A DNA stretch of 64,000 nucleotides from Patiria miniata (taxonomy: Eukaryota; Echinodermata; Asteroidea; Valvatida; Asterinidae): assembly GCF_015706575.1 (NCBI RefSeq), contig NW_024037056.1, positions 5,593,176 through 5,657,175 of the forward strand, in the 5' to 3' direction. Shown here piece by piece: positions 24,054 to 35,300 of the stretch; position 1 is the stretch's first letter; every line of letters begins with the position of its first letter. The notes under the pieces were generated by a model. The model saw nothing but the letters and a program-made list of their open reading frames with translations. It was not told the origin of the DNA and did not search any database. A program made the position numbers and the translations under genes.

Positions 24054-24245
24054 TAACCCTCCTATGCAAACATGCATTCTGTGCCAAGTTGTCATTTCAG
24101 TCAATATCAGTCAAGCAACTGTTTTTAACAGTTAAGAGCTCCCAGCCTACATAAAGTAGGATTGACTGGCTGTGACTGTTTATGTGACTTGATACAGTGT
24201 ATGGTTTGGCTGTAGGTGATTGATAAGCCAGCTGTGCCTACCTAT
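24054..24245. repeat. dispersed repeat L, copy 1
   Basis: About 190 bp (AACCCTC-ATGCAAA, GCCAAGTTGTC, AACAGTTAAGAGCTCCCAGC, GGATTGACTGGCTGTGACTG, GGTGATTGATAAGCCAGCTG) recur at 42500-42690. The AACCCTC start suggests a relative of family C, but the other end is unclear. Confidence 0.55.
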
Positions 24246-25253
24246 TATTTTTTTTAGACAATTTGAATATCAGAAAATTGAAAAAAAATCATCCTTCATA
24301 TTTGGGGGGGGGGGGGGGTCTTAGTCTTCATTTCAAACTCTGCCCAGAAAATTCAGGTTATGTTGGAACCAACTGTATGAGATCATAATTTATTGTAATG
24401 TAAGGACTTGAAATCAGGGTACATGTAAATCCGTATAGTATGTATGTTTATGCACATTTTTGGTTATCAAACAAATAATCCTTTACACCTTGTTCATATA
24501 CATGAACATAATTGACATATTTACATGACTCTGGAATTGAACACAACGAAATGGGTCAACAGGCCCTATAGCAACGATCAATGTTCATATCTAATCACAT
24601 TGCGCATGAATGATTATCGAGGTCTGCTTCAATTATTCTATGCAACTACCGGTACAGTGTGTGGTCTGACAAAATTCCACAATGTACATGTACAACACTC
24701 TCCATGCACAGCAGGTACCTGAGAGGGTATTCTTTATTTTAATTTAGTAACAATGAATGCATAAAGCGTTCACTCATGACTATCCAAGCTTGAAAAACGT
24801 TATGCCACAAAATGTCCACCGCAGGGATAGCAGGCCCTAATGCTCCTTCACTGTTACTGCAGAAATGTATGGCATGCCCATGCGATGTCAATCACTGCGA
24901 GGAATTTGCATTCAAAACAATTTCACCGTCGTGTCTTAAATATTGCACTGAAAATTGTGCTACACATGTACTGCACCTGAAATGTCATTATTCTAACAAT
25001 ATTATACTATCGGGGAAAAAATGCAGGTATTTTCGATGGCATTCATACAGTAACACATGTCATCTGATACACCGTGCCCTCTGGAGACATGCACACAATA
25101 GGGAACAAAAGATTGTATACGTCTCCACATGGCAATTTCTATAGATGAATACGTCTCCACAAGGTTTTCACGAAATATGGATTTTACTAAAAAACTAGGA
25201 ATTTCTACGGTCTGTTGATCTGTCGCAAATGGAAGGGCTTTAGAAAAGGGATA

Positions 25254-25785
25254 TTAAAGGGAATGTACATCATTGGCTTTTGCTGTAATTTTCAGTAATG
25301 AACAATATGAGGGGTTAGTATAATAGATCAAATATTGTTACGCTGACATGTTTGAAGTTTTGTGTTCAAAAATGCTGGAAAAACCAAGAAAAACTAAAAT
25401 GTTCAAGTAGTCTGGTTCCCTGACTCTATTAAAGATGATATGGATCAATTCATAGATGCCGGAAAACTGTAAGGTAAGGGAACCAGTCTAGCTGGCCTGC
25501 ATCCGTTCATAAACATGTAACCAATAGCAAAAAAAATTTGGACTGAAAAAATGGTAAATTTGGAGCAGTAGTTGAAAAATAGTTAGGTTTTTCTAACGGT
25601 GGTCGGCCGACCAGCGTTGGAAATTTACAATAAAATACCACTTTTCTTGAAAATGACTTCACACCAGGTGCCATAATTTTACAAGATGCTTAAGACCGTA
25701 ATTTACAAACATCCTAGTAAGGTATTTCGTAAAAATTTGGTATTTTGTTTATTCGATGTTTGCAAATGTTGTATATTCCCTTTAA
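25254..25785 (+). mobile_element. MITE family D, copy 2
   Basis: TTAA at both edges, ends AGGGAATGTACATCATT and the inverse AATGTTGTATATTCCCT. Central TGGTCGGCCGACCA palindrome. It is the clearest of the three copies, 532 bp and non-coding. Confidence 0.75.
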
Positions 25786-26284
25786 GTCCGAATTTCAGCC
25801 AATGAAATTAATTCTGGTTAAAATAAGAGCATTTTGAAAGTACACTTTCAAACTCGAAAACTTTACTACACGAGAACAAAGAAATGTCTCCACAAGGATA
25901 CAAATTTCAGTATGTGTGCACACAACATCTGCCAACCTTTAGTAGATATGTTTAACATGAGAATAAAGCCCACAGGAGTTTGTGATGACTTATTAATTTC
26001 CTACATTAACAAGCAGCGTGTGTGTACGAGGATGTATGTGTGGGATGCGTGTCGGATATCGCACACGCCCGCCCCTGACAAGGTCATAAACAAGACACAC
26101 ACATGTCAGGATTCAATTACGAGTAAAGAACATAGATCAGTGTACAACTACACAGGGTGCACTGGCCACGGCTTCGGGGAATGACAGCAATAGTGTACAT
26201 GTAACACCCACGGAAAGGTCACATGAAGAGCATAGGGCACTAGCCGAACAAGCAAGGCTCAAAGTCGAGCAGCAAAAAGAAATC

Positions 26285-26828
26285 TTAACCCTAACTCCCT
26301 AGGCATATGTGCTAGGATGCATTGCCACCTCGATCCTGCAAAATCCCCCAGCTGCCTCCATGTAAAAATTGCATACAGCCTCAATCCACCAAAATCATCT
26401 GTTATTTCTGAATGTGGTCCTTGGAGGGGTGACCACTGCCTCAATCCTCCAAAATCATCTGTTATTTCTGAATGTGGTCCTTGGAGGGGTGACCACTGCC
26501 TCAATCCTCCAAAATCATCTGTTATTTCTTGAATGTGGTCCTTGGACTTGGAGGGGTGACCACTGCCTCAATCCTGCAAAATCCTCCAGCAATCACTGTC
26601 AATATGCTGAGGCAAAGCCAGTGACATCCTGGAGCAGTGCGGATTTCAAATATAATCTAGGCCCTAAATTTATGAACAGCTGAGCATAAACAACACAAGG
26701 TCCGGCCTGAGACCTTGACACAGTGCATCCTCAAAAATCAGCCACACATTTTTGCCATATGGCCACAATCCTGCAAATCCTTCATTTTGCAAACAGGACT
26801 TTGTAGGATTTGGGAAGGTTAGGGTTAA
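26285..26828. mobile_element. piggyBac-like MITE (family C), copy 3
   Basis: TTAA-CCCTAACTCCCT at the left and AGGTTAGGG-TTAA at the right: TTAA target duplication and CCC termini as in piggyBac elements. Inside, a 60-bp unit (AATCATCTGTTATTTCTGAA and GTGGTCCTTGGAGGGGTGAC) is tandemly repeated three times, making open frames on both strands that are not genes. Confidence 0.75.
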
Positions 26829-27280
26829 AGATAATATTTCAAGATTGTGACAGCACAGAAGTCAAGTTTAAGACCAAATTACAAATCCACAAAATCCAAA
26901 CAATGACATTTTTGCTCAAGAAAATTCAAAAAAAAAATAGCCAACTTGTTGGACCTTGGTTAATGACACAACGGCTTTTGACACACCGCAGACGACCATG
27001 GGAGTGGGCGTACCAGGAACGGGGGCAAGTTCACAGCTTGTCAGTCGCCTACGAGGCAATTACGCCAAATTTCTGCTTCCTTTTGGAAGCGTGTTTTCAA
27101 TCCAACCCATGCATGGAGAGGGACACCACACTGTTAAGCTATTTCCTCAACTTCCATGAATGAAATTGTCAGAGTTTGAGAGTTGAATTTTATTGCTCAA
27201 AAGACACACAATGTTGAATGCGTCTCTTCTTAGAACTAAGAAGTGACAAAGAATTGTGGATTCCAGGGAGGGGGGGGGGG

Positions 27281-27437
27281 AATAAATACAATGTAATGCA
27301 ACGTACTTCAATGTAGTTCAATACAAATGCTAGAGGATTAGTAGAACTGAAGGAAATAAATACAATGTAATACAATGTAATGCAATGTACTTCAATGTAG
27401 TTCAATACAAATGCTGGAGGATTAGTAGAACTGAAGG
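27281..27437. repeat. tandem duplication, about 75 bp x 2
   Basis: AATAAATACAATGTAATGCA plus ACTTCAATGTAGTTCAATAC and GAGGATTAGTAGAACTGAAG occur twice in a row, with few differences. Confidence 0.75.
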
Positions 27438-27651
27438 TAGGGCTAGGCTATGAACTGTGATATTCATAATTCCTTTCCACACGCACTGTGGGAAATGCAA
27501 TATCCTGCTGCCATGCTTTTCCACCGCTATGATTGTCAGTCATTGCAAATAATATATTGGTGGGGAAAAAATTGAGGCGTTTGAAGATGAGCCGTTCTGG
27601 CACCATTACTTTCCATGGGGCTTTATTTTTTCTATTGGGTATTTTTTTACA

Positions 27652-27833
27652 TGTGGTTTAAAACATTAGTGTATAATTTATCACACATTTTTAATTATTC
27701 ATCAGAGCAGACTGGTATGAATATGTAGTTACTTTATTTCATTACTTTCATTTCTATTCGCAAGTTCCAAAAATGAAGATTTTAGTACCTCGCTTTCAAT
27801 TTACTATGGCCGACACGTGAACAAGGCCTATTT
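27652..27833. repeat. dispersed repeat M, copy 2
   Basis: Same landmarks as at 20930-21106. Just right of it, 27870-27906 forms a hairpin (GATTTGGGTAAA against TTTACCCAAACC). Confidence 0.55.
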
Positions 27834-28136
27834 GAGGCTCTGCCATTGACAGAGCATAGAGGCGCTGTTTGATTTGGGTAAAGTATTTTGTATTTACCCA
27901 AACCAAATACTGTGTCGGCCATACCTCAAGCAGGCTAATGGAACCCTGCTCCTGATACTTGTAGGGTGTGGGGTGGGGTTGGGATCTGGGTTCAAAACAT
28001 TGATGACTCCCTATCGTGCACGTCCACAAATGTATTACCACCCGACTACATGTATACTACACACTGTATATTTCGCCAATACACCTACCGCACATGGTAC
28101 ATGGTATGTACTTCCTGGTATTTTATAATCCTTCTT

Positions 28137-28675
28137 TGAATGTCAATAGCTTTATGGGAGGATCGTGAAGTTATGGGCCTCTCTTTAGTTTCGACCAAAC
28201 TAGAGTCAAGGGTGTTTTTGTCCTTCAAAAATGGCATTTTCCACCTTAAGCAGACTTCTTGGAAAGAATGTGCATGTATGTAGTATCCAGACGCCTGTTC
28301 TTCAGTTGTGAAGGAAGTGTATCATACACTTTGTACACAACCAATACTATGGAGAGTCCAGTGCATTTTTTAAAGAATTTTCTAAAAAAAAAATTGGAAA
28401 TGTTTCTCAGTCCCAGATAGTTTCATGTCTTTTCAACATTTTTGCAATGACCGACCTTCATTGAAATATTGTATAATGAAAAAGGTGGCGTCAGGATGCA
28501 ACATTCTTTCTGACTTCTCTCAATTCTAATGACACTTTTTTTTGTAATTTTGAACAGTTTTTTGGGGTAGAAATTGGAGAGTTGTGAGTATTTTTCCCGA
28601 ATTTCTGAAGTGGGAGCATTTACCATTGAATTCCTTCCTCCATGGTCTATGGAAGTTTATTTACTGGTCTGCAAC
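28137..28675. mobile_element. dispersed element F, split by an inserted MITE E
   Basis: Blocks GGATCGTGAAGT, CAAACTAGAGTCAA, AAGCAGACTT, CTCTCAATTCTAATGACAC and AATTTTGAACAG match 37830-38000 in order. A MITE E (about 28262-28512) interrupts this copy between AAGCAGACTTCTT and TCTCAATTC, so E jumped into F. A further part resembles 21335-21440 inverted. Confidence 0.5.
28262..28512. mobile_element. MITE family E, copy 1 (nested in F)
   Basis: Ends GGAAAGAATGTGCATG and GGATGCAACATTCTTTC, with TCCAGACGCC/GGCGTCAGGA inside each end. Copies: 59967-60156 and, more diverged, 62132-62366. Confidence 0.6.
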
Positions 28676-28696
28676 CATAAAAGGCATAAGGCATGT

Positions 28697-28785
28697 AAGG
28701 AGCTCCATGCTCTGACCATGGAGGAATAAGTTCTTATTCCTCCATGCTCTGACCATGGGCATGGTCAGTGATGGAGGAAGGCCCG
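28697..28785. repeat. duplicated block and perfect hairpin
   Basis: CCATGCTCTGACCATGG occurs twice, flanking the hairpin ATGGAGGAATAAG-TT-CTTATTCCTCCAT. Confidence 0.65.
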
Positions 28786-29477
28786 ACACATCATGACAAC
28801 AAAATAAAAGCAATAGGTTCCCCTAGCATGCCTAGTGTGCCCTTCACTAGTCAGTCAGTGTGCATTACTCCAACAAAAATATTGCATCACATCTCGCAAA
28901 TTCAGGCACGCTTTCCCCTGATTGCGAAATTCTTTCCGATTCTAGAGCCTGGTGGGCCGGGCAAGTAAGTACCGGTACGGTGCGGCATCAGTGCACTGCT
29001 GCATTTGCAAAAAAAATAAAACTACACAAAGACTTTGCACACTGTACACTTGCATGGCAACGAACACTCATCTGCACATTCCACACAGTGTACCGGCACA
29101 AAAAATCGCAGAAAATCCACCCAAAACACTCGCCGATTTCAGAAAACATGACACAAACTTAAAACGTATGAGTGCTGTGATTACTTACTCCTGTTAATTG
29201 GCACATCGAGGGAGGAATTAATTCCAAAACAACGGAAAGAAAAGGTGTCTTGATTTCGCACGGACGACTCACGTCTGGTCACAAATCGTGATGGCGCGTG
29301 TAGTAAATGAATCGAAATGTCGCAATCTGCATACACGCGCGCGCAGTCCAACGGATTAACTACTACGCCCAGGTCATGCTGGGTCACCACGCAGTCGTAC
29401 TCCTTTCGGTTAACGGATAATCCGGTTTAAGTATTTATAAACCGGTTCAGTGACCAAACAAAACTCATCGAAGCTAA

Positions 29478-29866
29478 TTAAAGGTACAGTCCATCGTTTG
29501 TAATTTGTGCCTTTTGTCCGTTTGAAGCAACAATTGTGCTCAAAATCTAAAGAAGGGTGCTGAACAACTAACCTGATAAAGTTTCTGCTCAGCTTCAGCT
29601 GGGGAGTCAGGTTGGCGTAGTGGTACTTTCCTTGCCTTCCACTGCTGTGACCCGGGTTCGAATCCCGCCTGGGCCAATATGTGGATTGGGTTTTCAGTCC
29701 CTGCCTGATTCCGTGGGTTTTCCCCAGAATATTCTTCTGGGCTTTTCCTCCCACCTCTAAAACTGTAACTTCTTCTCATTGTCTTTTCTCCACAGGTTTC
29801 TTCAGGCTTGCGAGCTACAGTGCCTAGGGCGCTTTTGAGGAATCCTTGGTTTCATTACCAGAAATG

Positions 29867-29897
<31 letters not shown>

Positions 29898-30299
29898 TTT
29901 TGAGAAAAACAACATTCTAGGATGTCGATTTCAGATCAAAAGTTGCTGAATCATGTTTTGAATTGGGCCTGAATTCAGCGTCCGAGACACGTTCTCACTG
30001 AGTCGATTGCAGCTACGCGATGTCGCGCACCGATCCGATGAATATAGCAACCGCGCGCGCATGTGCATCGTGTCAACGCTTGCGCACGCTTTGCCGAACT
30101 ACATGTACTAACGGAAATTTCCAACGGTGCGTCTTTAGAGGCATCGTTGGAAAGGCCTTCTTTCGTTGATTGATTCAACATAACAGCATGCCAGAAAGAA
30201 TAATTTCACAGGGAGTTTAGTCCCCTTATACTATCTTTTTCAACAATAATTCCGTCAGTTACTTTTTGGATAGCTGCAAATGATGGACTGTAGCTTTAA
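29478..30299 (+). mobile_element. MITE family A, copy 3, with a SINE inserted
   Basis: TTAA-flanked with ends AAGGTACAGTCCATCGTTTG and the inverse. The copy is about 280 bp longer than its relatives because a SINE (29601-29896) was inserted after CAGCTTCAGCT. The MITE is therefore older than the SINE insertion. Confidence 0.8.
29601..29896 (+). mobile_element. tRNA-derived SINE, family S3, copy 1
   Basis: An A-box-like TGGCGTAGTGGTAC near 29613 and a B box GGTTCGAATCC (29654-29664), then a body with ATGTGGATTGGGTTTTCAGT, CTAAAACTGTAA and GCGAGCTACAGTGCCTAGGG, and an (AAT)n tail. A second copy is at 44188-44475. Confidence 0.8.
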
Positions 30300-30944
30300 C
30301 AACTACAACATATCCATATCCTCCCAAACTTTGTGTAACAGAGAATCGATAATCTGGAAAACTGAGCTCATTTTATTTTTAGCCAGCAAAATATCCGCAA
30401 AGACTATCTACATCAAATGTTTCAAAAATGAATTTTTTTCAAATAGTAAATTAATTTTGTTTAATATCATTGAGATCCACAACAGATTCAAATAATTCCC
30501 TTTGTTAGTTATATTTGTGCCCTTAAATATATAATTACAAGCAGATATATTAATGATCCTCCACAATCAATTTGGTATTTTTTTCTTTCCTTTTTAAAGT
30601 AAAATCTTATAACGATTTGGAAATGATGACAGTGCGGGAATATCTAACGCAACTGCCCCTTTAAGGACGGAGCCCGCATAGCCAGATAAACCGGGTTGAA
30701 ATTTTAACCAAAACCAAAAGCCGCATAATTTATGCGCGGCTTGCGCGCGAAAGCCAAAACCGCAAATTGAATGTCGGTACGCGATCGGTTTTTGGGACTA
30801 CAAGGCCACAACTTAACCGTTTATTAGTTCTCAAATCTTTGTTACTTTGTTAGAAATGTTCACAGTATCTGATCTGACAAAAGATTTCAGAATAAATGTA
30901 TACATTGAATCTTGCTCAACCGGCGAATAATGGTGCGGATTTGG

Positions 30945-31475
30945 TCGACATGCCTTTAAATTATACTAGCGAAAAGGCCCATAATGTATGCAATCCTTGA
31001 AAAAACAATGAAAATGCACCTTTGTGTCCCCATCTAATCTTCTGTTGTGCGATTTCTCAAGTGTATTTTGGTGCCTTTTTGGTTTTTATGCCAATGCAAA
31101 TCTCCATATTCATCATGAGCAAAAGTCTGACGTAATTTCAAGCGGAAACTTCAATGTTACAGACATTTCAGCACCAAAACTTGCCGGAATTTTGCACATT
31201 TTGCTGTGGTAAATTTTCTTTTTCCGTGGTGATTCGTCGTTGGTCAGTACATGGCTGTAAGCCTGGCCAATGAGCACAATTTTCTCACAGATGTTTTCAG
31301 TGAGCAAATTGGTTGGTTCACAATTTGAAAACCCCTAATCTGAGTAGTGTCACAGCAACAGCGCCCTCAGTTGTCCTGAAAAGCACAGGACATATTACAT
31401 TATAAAAGAAGTGTACAAGGGTAGAAAGTTGGACAAAATAATTCCAAAGGAAAATTCAGTTCATGAACCTTTTAA
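30945..31475 (-). mobile_element. dispersed element N, copy 2 (inverted)
   Basis: Mirrors the block order of 20270-20800. The outer end reads GTTCATGAACCTTTTAA in the plus strand, again TTAA-linked. Confidence 0.5.
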
Positions 31476-32008
31476 AACTAGTCGTTGATGAGGGACGTTT
31501 TTATCTTTTTAAATTTTAATGCAAAAACCCCTGCCGTGTTTTGTTCATGGATTAAAAAAAATAACCAGTCTCTCAGTTGGAAAACTAATTGTCTTAAATT
31601 CTTCCCCCAGAACTGATAGGACTCCAGGGTACTACATAATGTAAAAACCACGAAAATAGGCAAGCAAAATCTTTCACTAGAGTAACTTTTTTGCTCACCT
31701 GAATTGCAATATAGAGATTAACTTCCAACAGATGTCTAATTTTGACAGTTAATGGTACATTTTTGCAGTGTTCATCAAAGTTAAAGCCAAAGTGTGAAGC
31801 TTAGCTACATGCAACCCACTCCAATTAGAACAAAAATATTTTCAACATAAATACACTTGACTTTAAAATTTTGCATTTAAGCCTATATACTTGTTCAATT
31901 CAAGTTTAATGTAAAATTGCAACTGGTTTTATAAATTTTTACAACTTACTCTTAATAATAAACGTATTATACAATTTAAAGCTTTTGAAAAGGTTTTCAA
32001 TGTACACG

Positions 32009-32014
32009 TTTATT
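32009..32014 (-). terminator. candidate poly(A) signal of PSMF1
   Basis: Minus-strand AATAAA about 295 bases after the PSMF1 stop, the first such signal downstream. Confidence 0.4.
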
Positions 32015-32307
32015 CTACACACTTCTCTGTTTCACAGAGAGTTCACCCCTTATCTTTAGGCTATTTCACCCAACCCACAGGAATGAGAACAGCAGAATCT
32101 GAACGAGTTCTTCTCACACGGACTATAACAACGAATTAATAACTTGAACATAAAGGAACCTCTGGAAAAAGAACAGCAATGCTAAAATTAATCACTTTAA
32201 AATGTCCTAGTAAATATTATCAAACATAATAGATATTATTGAATATTATTAAATACATTTAATAACATTGCCCACTGGTGAGAGAACAGCACTACTGTAA
32301 TCCACTC

Positions 32308-35300
32308 CTACATGTACATATCATCAAATCCTGGTGGTGGCCCATGGTCTGGGTCAGGTTCACCACGGAATCGTCCCTGCGGATTTGGAAGACCGCCGTC
32401 TGGGTCTGGTGGACCAATAGGATCAAACCTGGCACCTGGAGGCACTGCACCCCTGGAAACAGAGAAAAGAAATATAGTTATGGCAAGCCTAGGGGAGGTA
32501 AACGGGGAGCCAGCCAGCCAGCCAACCAGCTAGCAGGGGAGCCAGCCAGCCAGCCAGCCAGCAAGCAAGCCAGCCGGCCTGTCTGCAAACCAGCCGGGGA
32601 GTCAGCCAGCCAGCCCGCCAGCCGGGGAGTCAGCCAGCTGGGGAGTCAGCCAGCCAACCAGCCAGTCAGTCGGGGAGCCAGGCACCCTGCCAGCCTGCCT
32701 GCCTGCCTGCCGGCCGGCCGGCCGGGGAGCCAGCCAGTCACAGAGTCGGGGAGTCAGCCAGCCAGCCTGCCAACCAGCTAGCAGGGGAGCCAGCCAGCCA
32801 TCCAGCCGGGGGAGCAAGCCAGCCAGCCTGTCTGCAAACCAGCCAACCAGCCAGCCTGCCAGCCAGCCTGCCAGCCAGCCAGCCAGCCTGCCAGCCACCC
32901 AGCCAGCCTGCCAGTCGGCCAGCCAGCCAGCCAGTCACAGAGTTGGGGGGGAGCCAGCCAGCCAGCAAGCAAGCCAGCCAGCCTGTCTGCAAACCAGCCA
33001 ACCATTCAGCCAGCCAGTCAACCAGCCAGCCAACAAGCAGGGGGGGGGGGAGCCAGCCAGCCAACCAACCAGCAAGCTAGCCAAGCAGTTCAAAACTCAT
33101 GGAGCTGCCAATCACACAACTTTGCTAAGCACAGAAAAAATATTGCTTAACATAAACAGGGTACTGGCCAAATAGTCATATCCTATATTAAAAGATCCTA
33201 CACTGTCTGTCTGTCTGTCCGTCTGTCTGATGTCTGTCTGTCTGTGTGTCCCTTTTTTTGCAGGCCTAAGGAGTGTGCACAAGCACAAAATGCAAGGGTT
33301 AATGGAGAGGTATCCAGTGTATGCAGGTCCTACGCTCCGATTTCACTGTCCTCTGAAGTCACGGTTGGCACGTGAAAAAAATGATTTATTTGTTTTGTTT
33401 CGCTTTTTTCGCCAATTTCGTTCTTTCAGACTTCGAAAATTTAACAGTACATTATCTCTACGAAAACACTCCAAAAAACATATCGCTATTACACAAAACA
33501 TAACGTTGATGATGAAAAATGTGGCAAAATTGCTTCAGCAAGGCTTACCACGCCCACTTGGGGTCAATATGCAAATTGAGGTCAAGGTGAATATTACCTG
33601 TGACTGGTTCACAGCTGATTTTCAACTTACCTTGGTAATCTACCAGGTCCAGGCATTCCGAGTCCTCCCCCATACCCTCCTGGGAATCCAGGCCGAGGGA
33701 AGCCTGACCGTGCAGGATCCATTAGCATTCCAGGTGGGGCACCGCTAAATGGATCCAAATCACCCTCACCCACTACAAATGGATTTCTTGGCTGCCCCCT
33801 GGATGGAGAATGGCAAATTTCAAGTTCCTTCAATATCAAATTGAAATGATCTTTGAGCCAAACTTGGTTATTGCTGTATTTTAGGATGGGTAAAACTTAC
33901 AAATGTTAACATACAATGGTAATGTACAAAATACCAAAGCTGTTCAAGAATGGGGTTTTGATCAGATTTATAATTAATAATATTAGTTAGTATTTTTCAA
34001 ATGAAAAATACTAACTAATGTTATTAATTATAAAGTTGTAGCTTTTTTCGACATTTTCTTGGCCTGTTAAATAACATGTCAAGAAAATGTCAAAACAGCT
34101 ACAACTTTTAGGCATGCAGTAATGTCTCTACACTCTCTGTGTACAATTAAATACTTTGCAGAAATAACATCCCATTTCAGTTTTAAAAAAAAAGGGTTAA
34201 ATTAACAGCCACTTAAGAACAAATGATATTAAAATATTTGTATGCAATTCTTACCAATCTGGTCTTCCACCTTGGTTGGGTTGTCTCCTGGGTATTCTGA
34301 GAGGGTCTGTATCATCCTCCCTACCCACGGGGTCCTGCCGTGACTGTGTGTCTCTGGGGTTCTGTCGGGATGTAGAGCTAGAGCTTGTTGATGGGGTTGC
34401 TTTGAGTTTGTCCGTCAGCTCTGATTTGAACTTCTGCTGCAGCTTGCTCAAGTTCTTAAACATCCTGGATAAAATATCAGCATTGACACTTCCATATTAA
34501 CGACAGAAATTGAGTTTAGGATTTAGACTCCAAAACAGTTTCTGTGGTACAAATGTGATTTCAGCGCAGAGTTTTCAAGACGTTCTGTAAACTTAATTCA
34601 AGTTTTGAGAGTCGACTTCAGCACCTGAGTAAAAGATGAGCACCACGATGACGAGTCCGAAAATTTGGGACTCTTATCACTGTGTATGAGAGTCCTAAAA
34701 CTTAAGTCATGTATATCGTGCAAAAGTTTGTGCTGCGTAAAAAAAAAACTGTGTGCGTTAAATATATAAGCAACTCACTACAGTTTGCTCAAAGACTTGA
34801 AACTTCTGTGCTGCTAAGTTGTTGTTTAGAGCATTGCACCTTTGAAATTTAGCTGTTGATTCTAATTTTCCAGAGAGTTACTGAAGTCCAAACAAGTCAG
34901 TCGCAAGGAAATTGTTGACGAAAAATTCCTCAGCTATGACATTTTCATACTGGTTGTGTAGATGTAACAGCGCCCTCTTGTTGTTACATCCTCGCATTTG
35001 CAATACGAATAATTTATGTATTCAATAGAGGATGCTATGTTATTTAGGTCAACGATTAAAAAACAAGTAAGCTGCAAGGCACTTCTTACATTTGACCCAC
35101 AATAGTTTGCGAAGCACACGAACCTTTCCAGAACGAAGTGGGTGAACCATAACTACCTTAAAACTTGGATTTAAGTTCTCGAATTTCGCAGGAGACATGC
35201 TTGTAACTATAGCATTTTGAGGTACGTGCTGTGTTGGCATTGGTTAGCCAAATGGTGGGTTACAAGTGTGAGTGCACAATAAGCTCTGGCCGTGTTGCAA

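Larger units (their letters stand above)
19231..32307. other. 13-kb region between PTP4A and PSMF1 without a recognised gene
   Basis: No exon with family similarity was found on either strand. The content is mostly repeats: dispersed pairs (N, M, L, F), MITE families A, C, D and E, TACATGTA-type palindrome clusters, and a 75-bp tandem duplication at 27281-27437. Two cysteine-rich frames (24812-25144 and 25834-26184) lack homology, a signal peptide or splice context. The segments 22190-22460 and 22985-23130 are non-repetitive here but contain nothing I can name. Confidence 0.5.

Noticed and set aside
24812-25144. 110-aa cysteine-rich frame
   Set aside because: No signal peptide, no family match, no splice or promoter context; the Cys spacing matches no domain I know.
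25834-26184. 116-aa cysteine-containing frame
   Set aside because: Same reasons; it begins just after a MITE and has no recognisable domain.
32278-33064. Long open frames on both strands, rich in Pro/Ala/Ser or Gly/Trp/Leu
   Set aside because: They are translations of the AGCC minisatellite, open in several frames on both strands, inside a PSMF1 intron.
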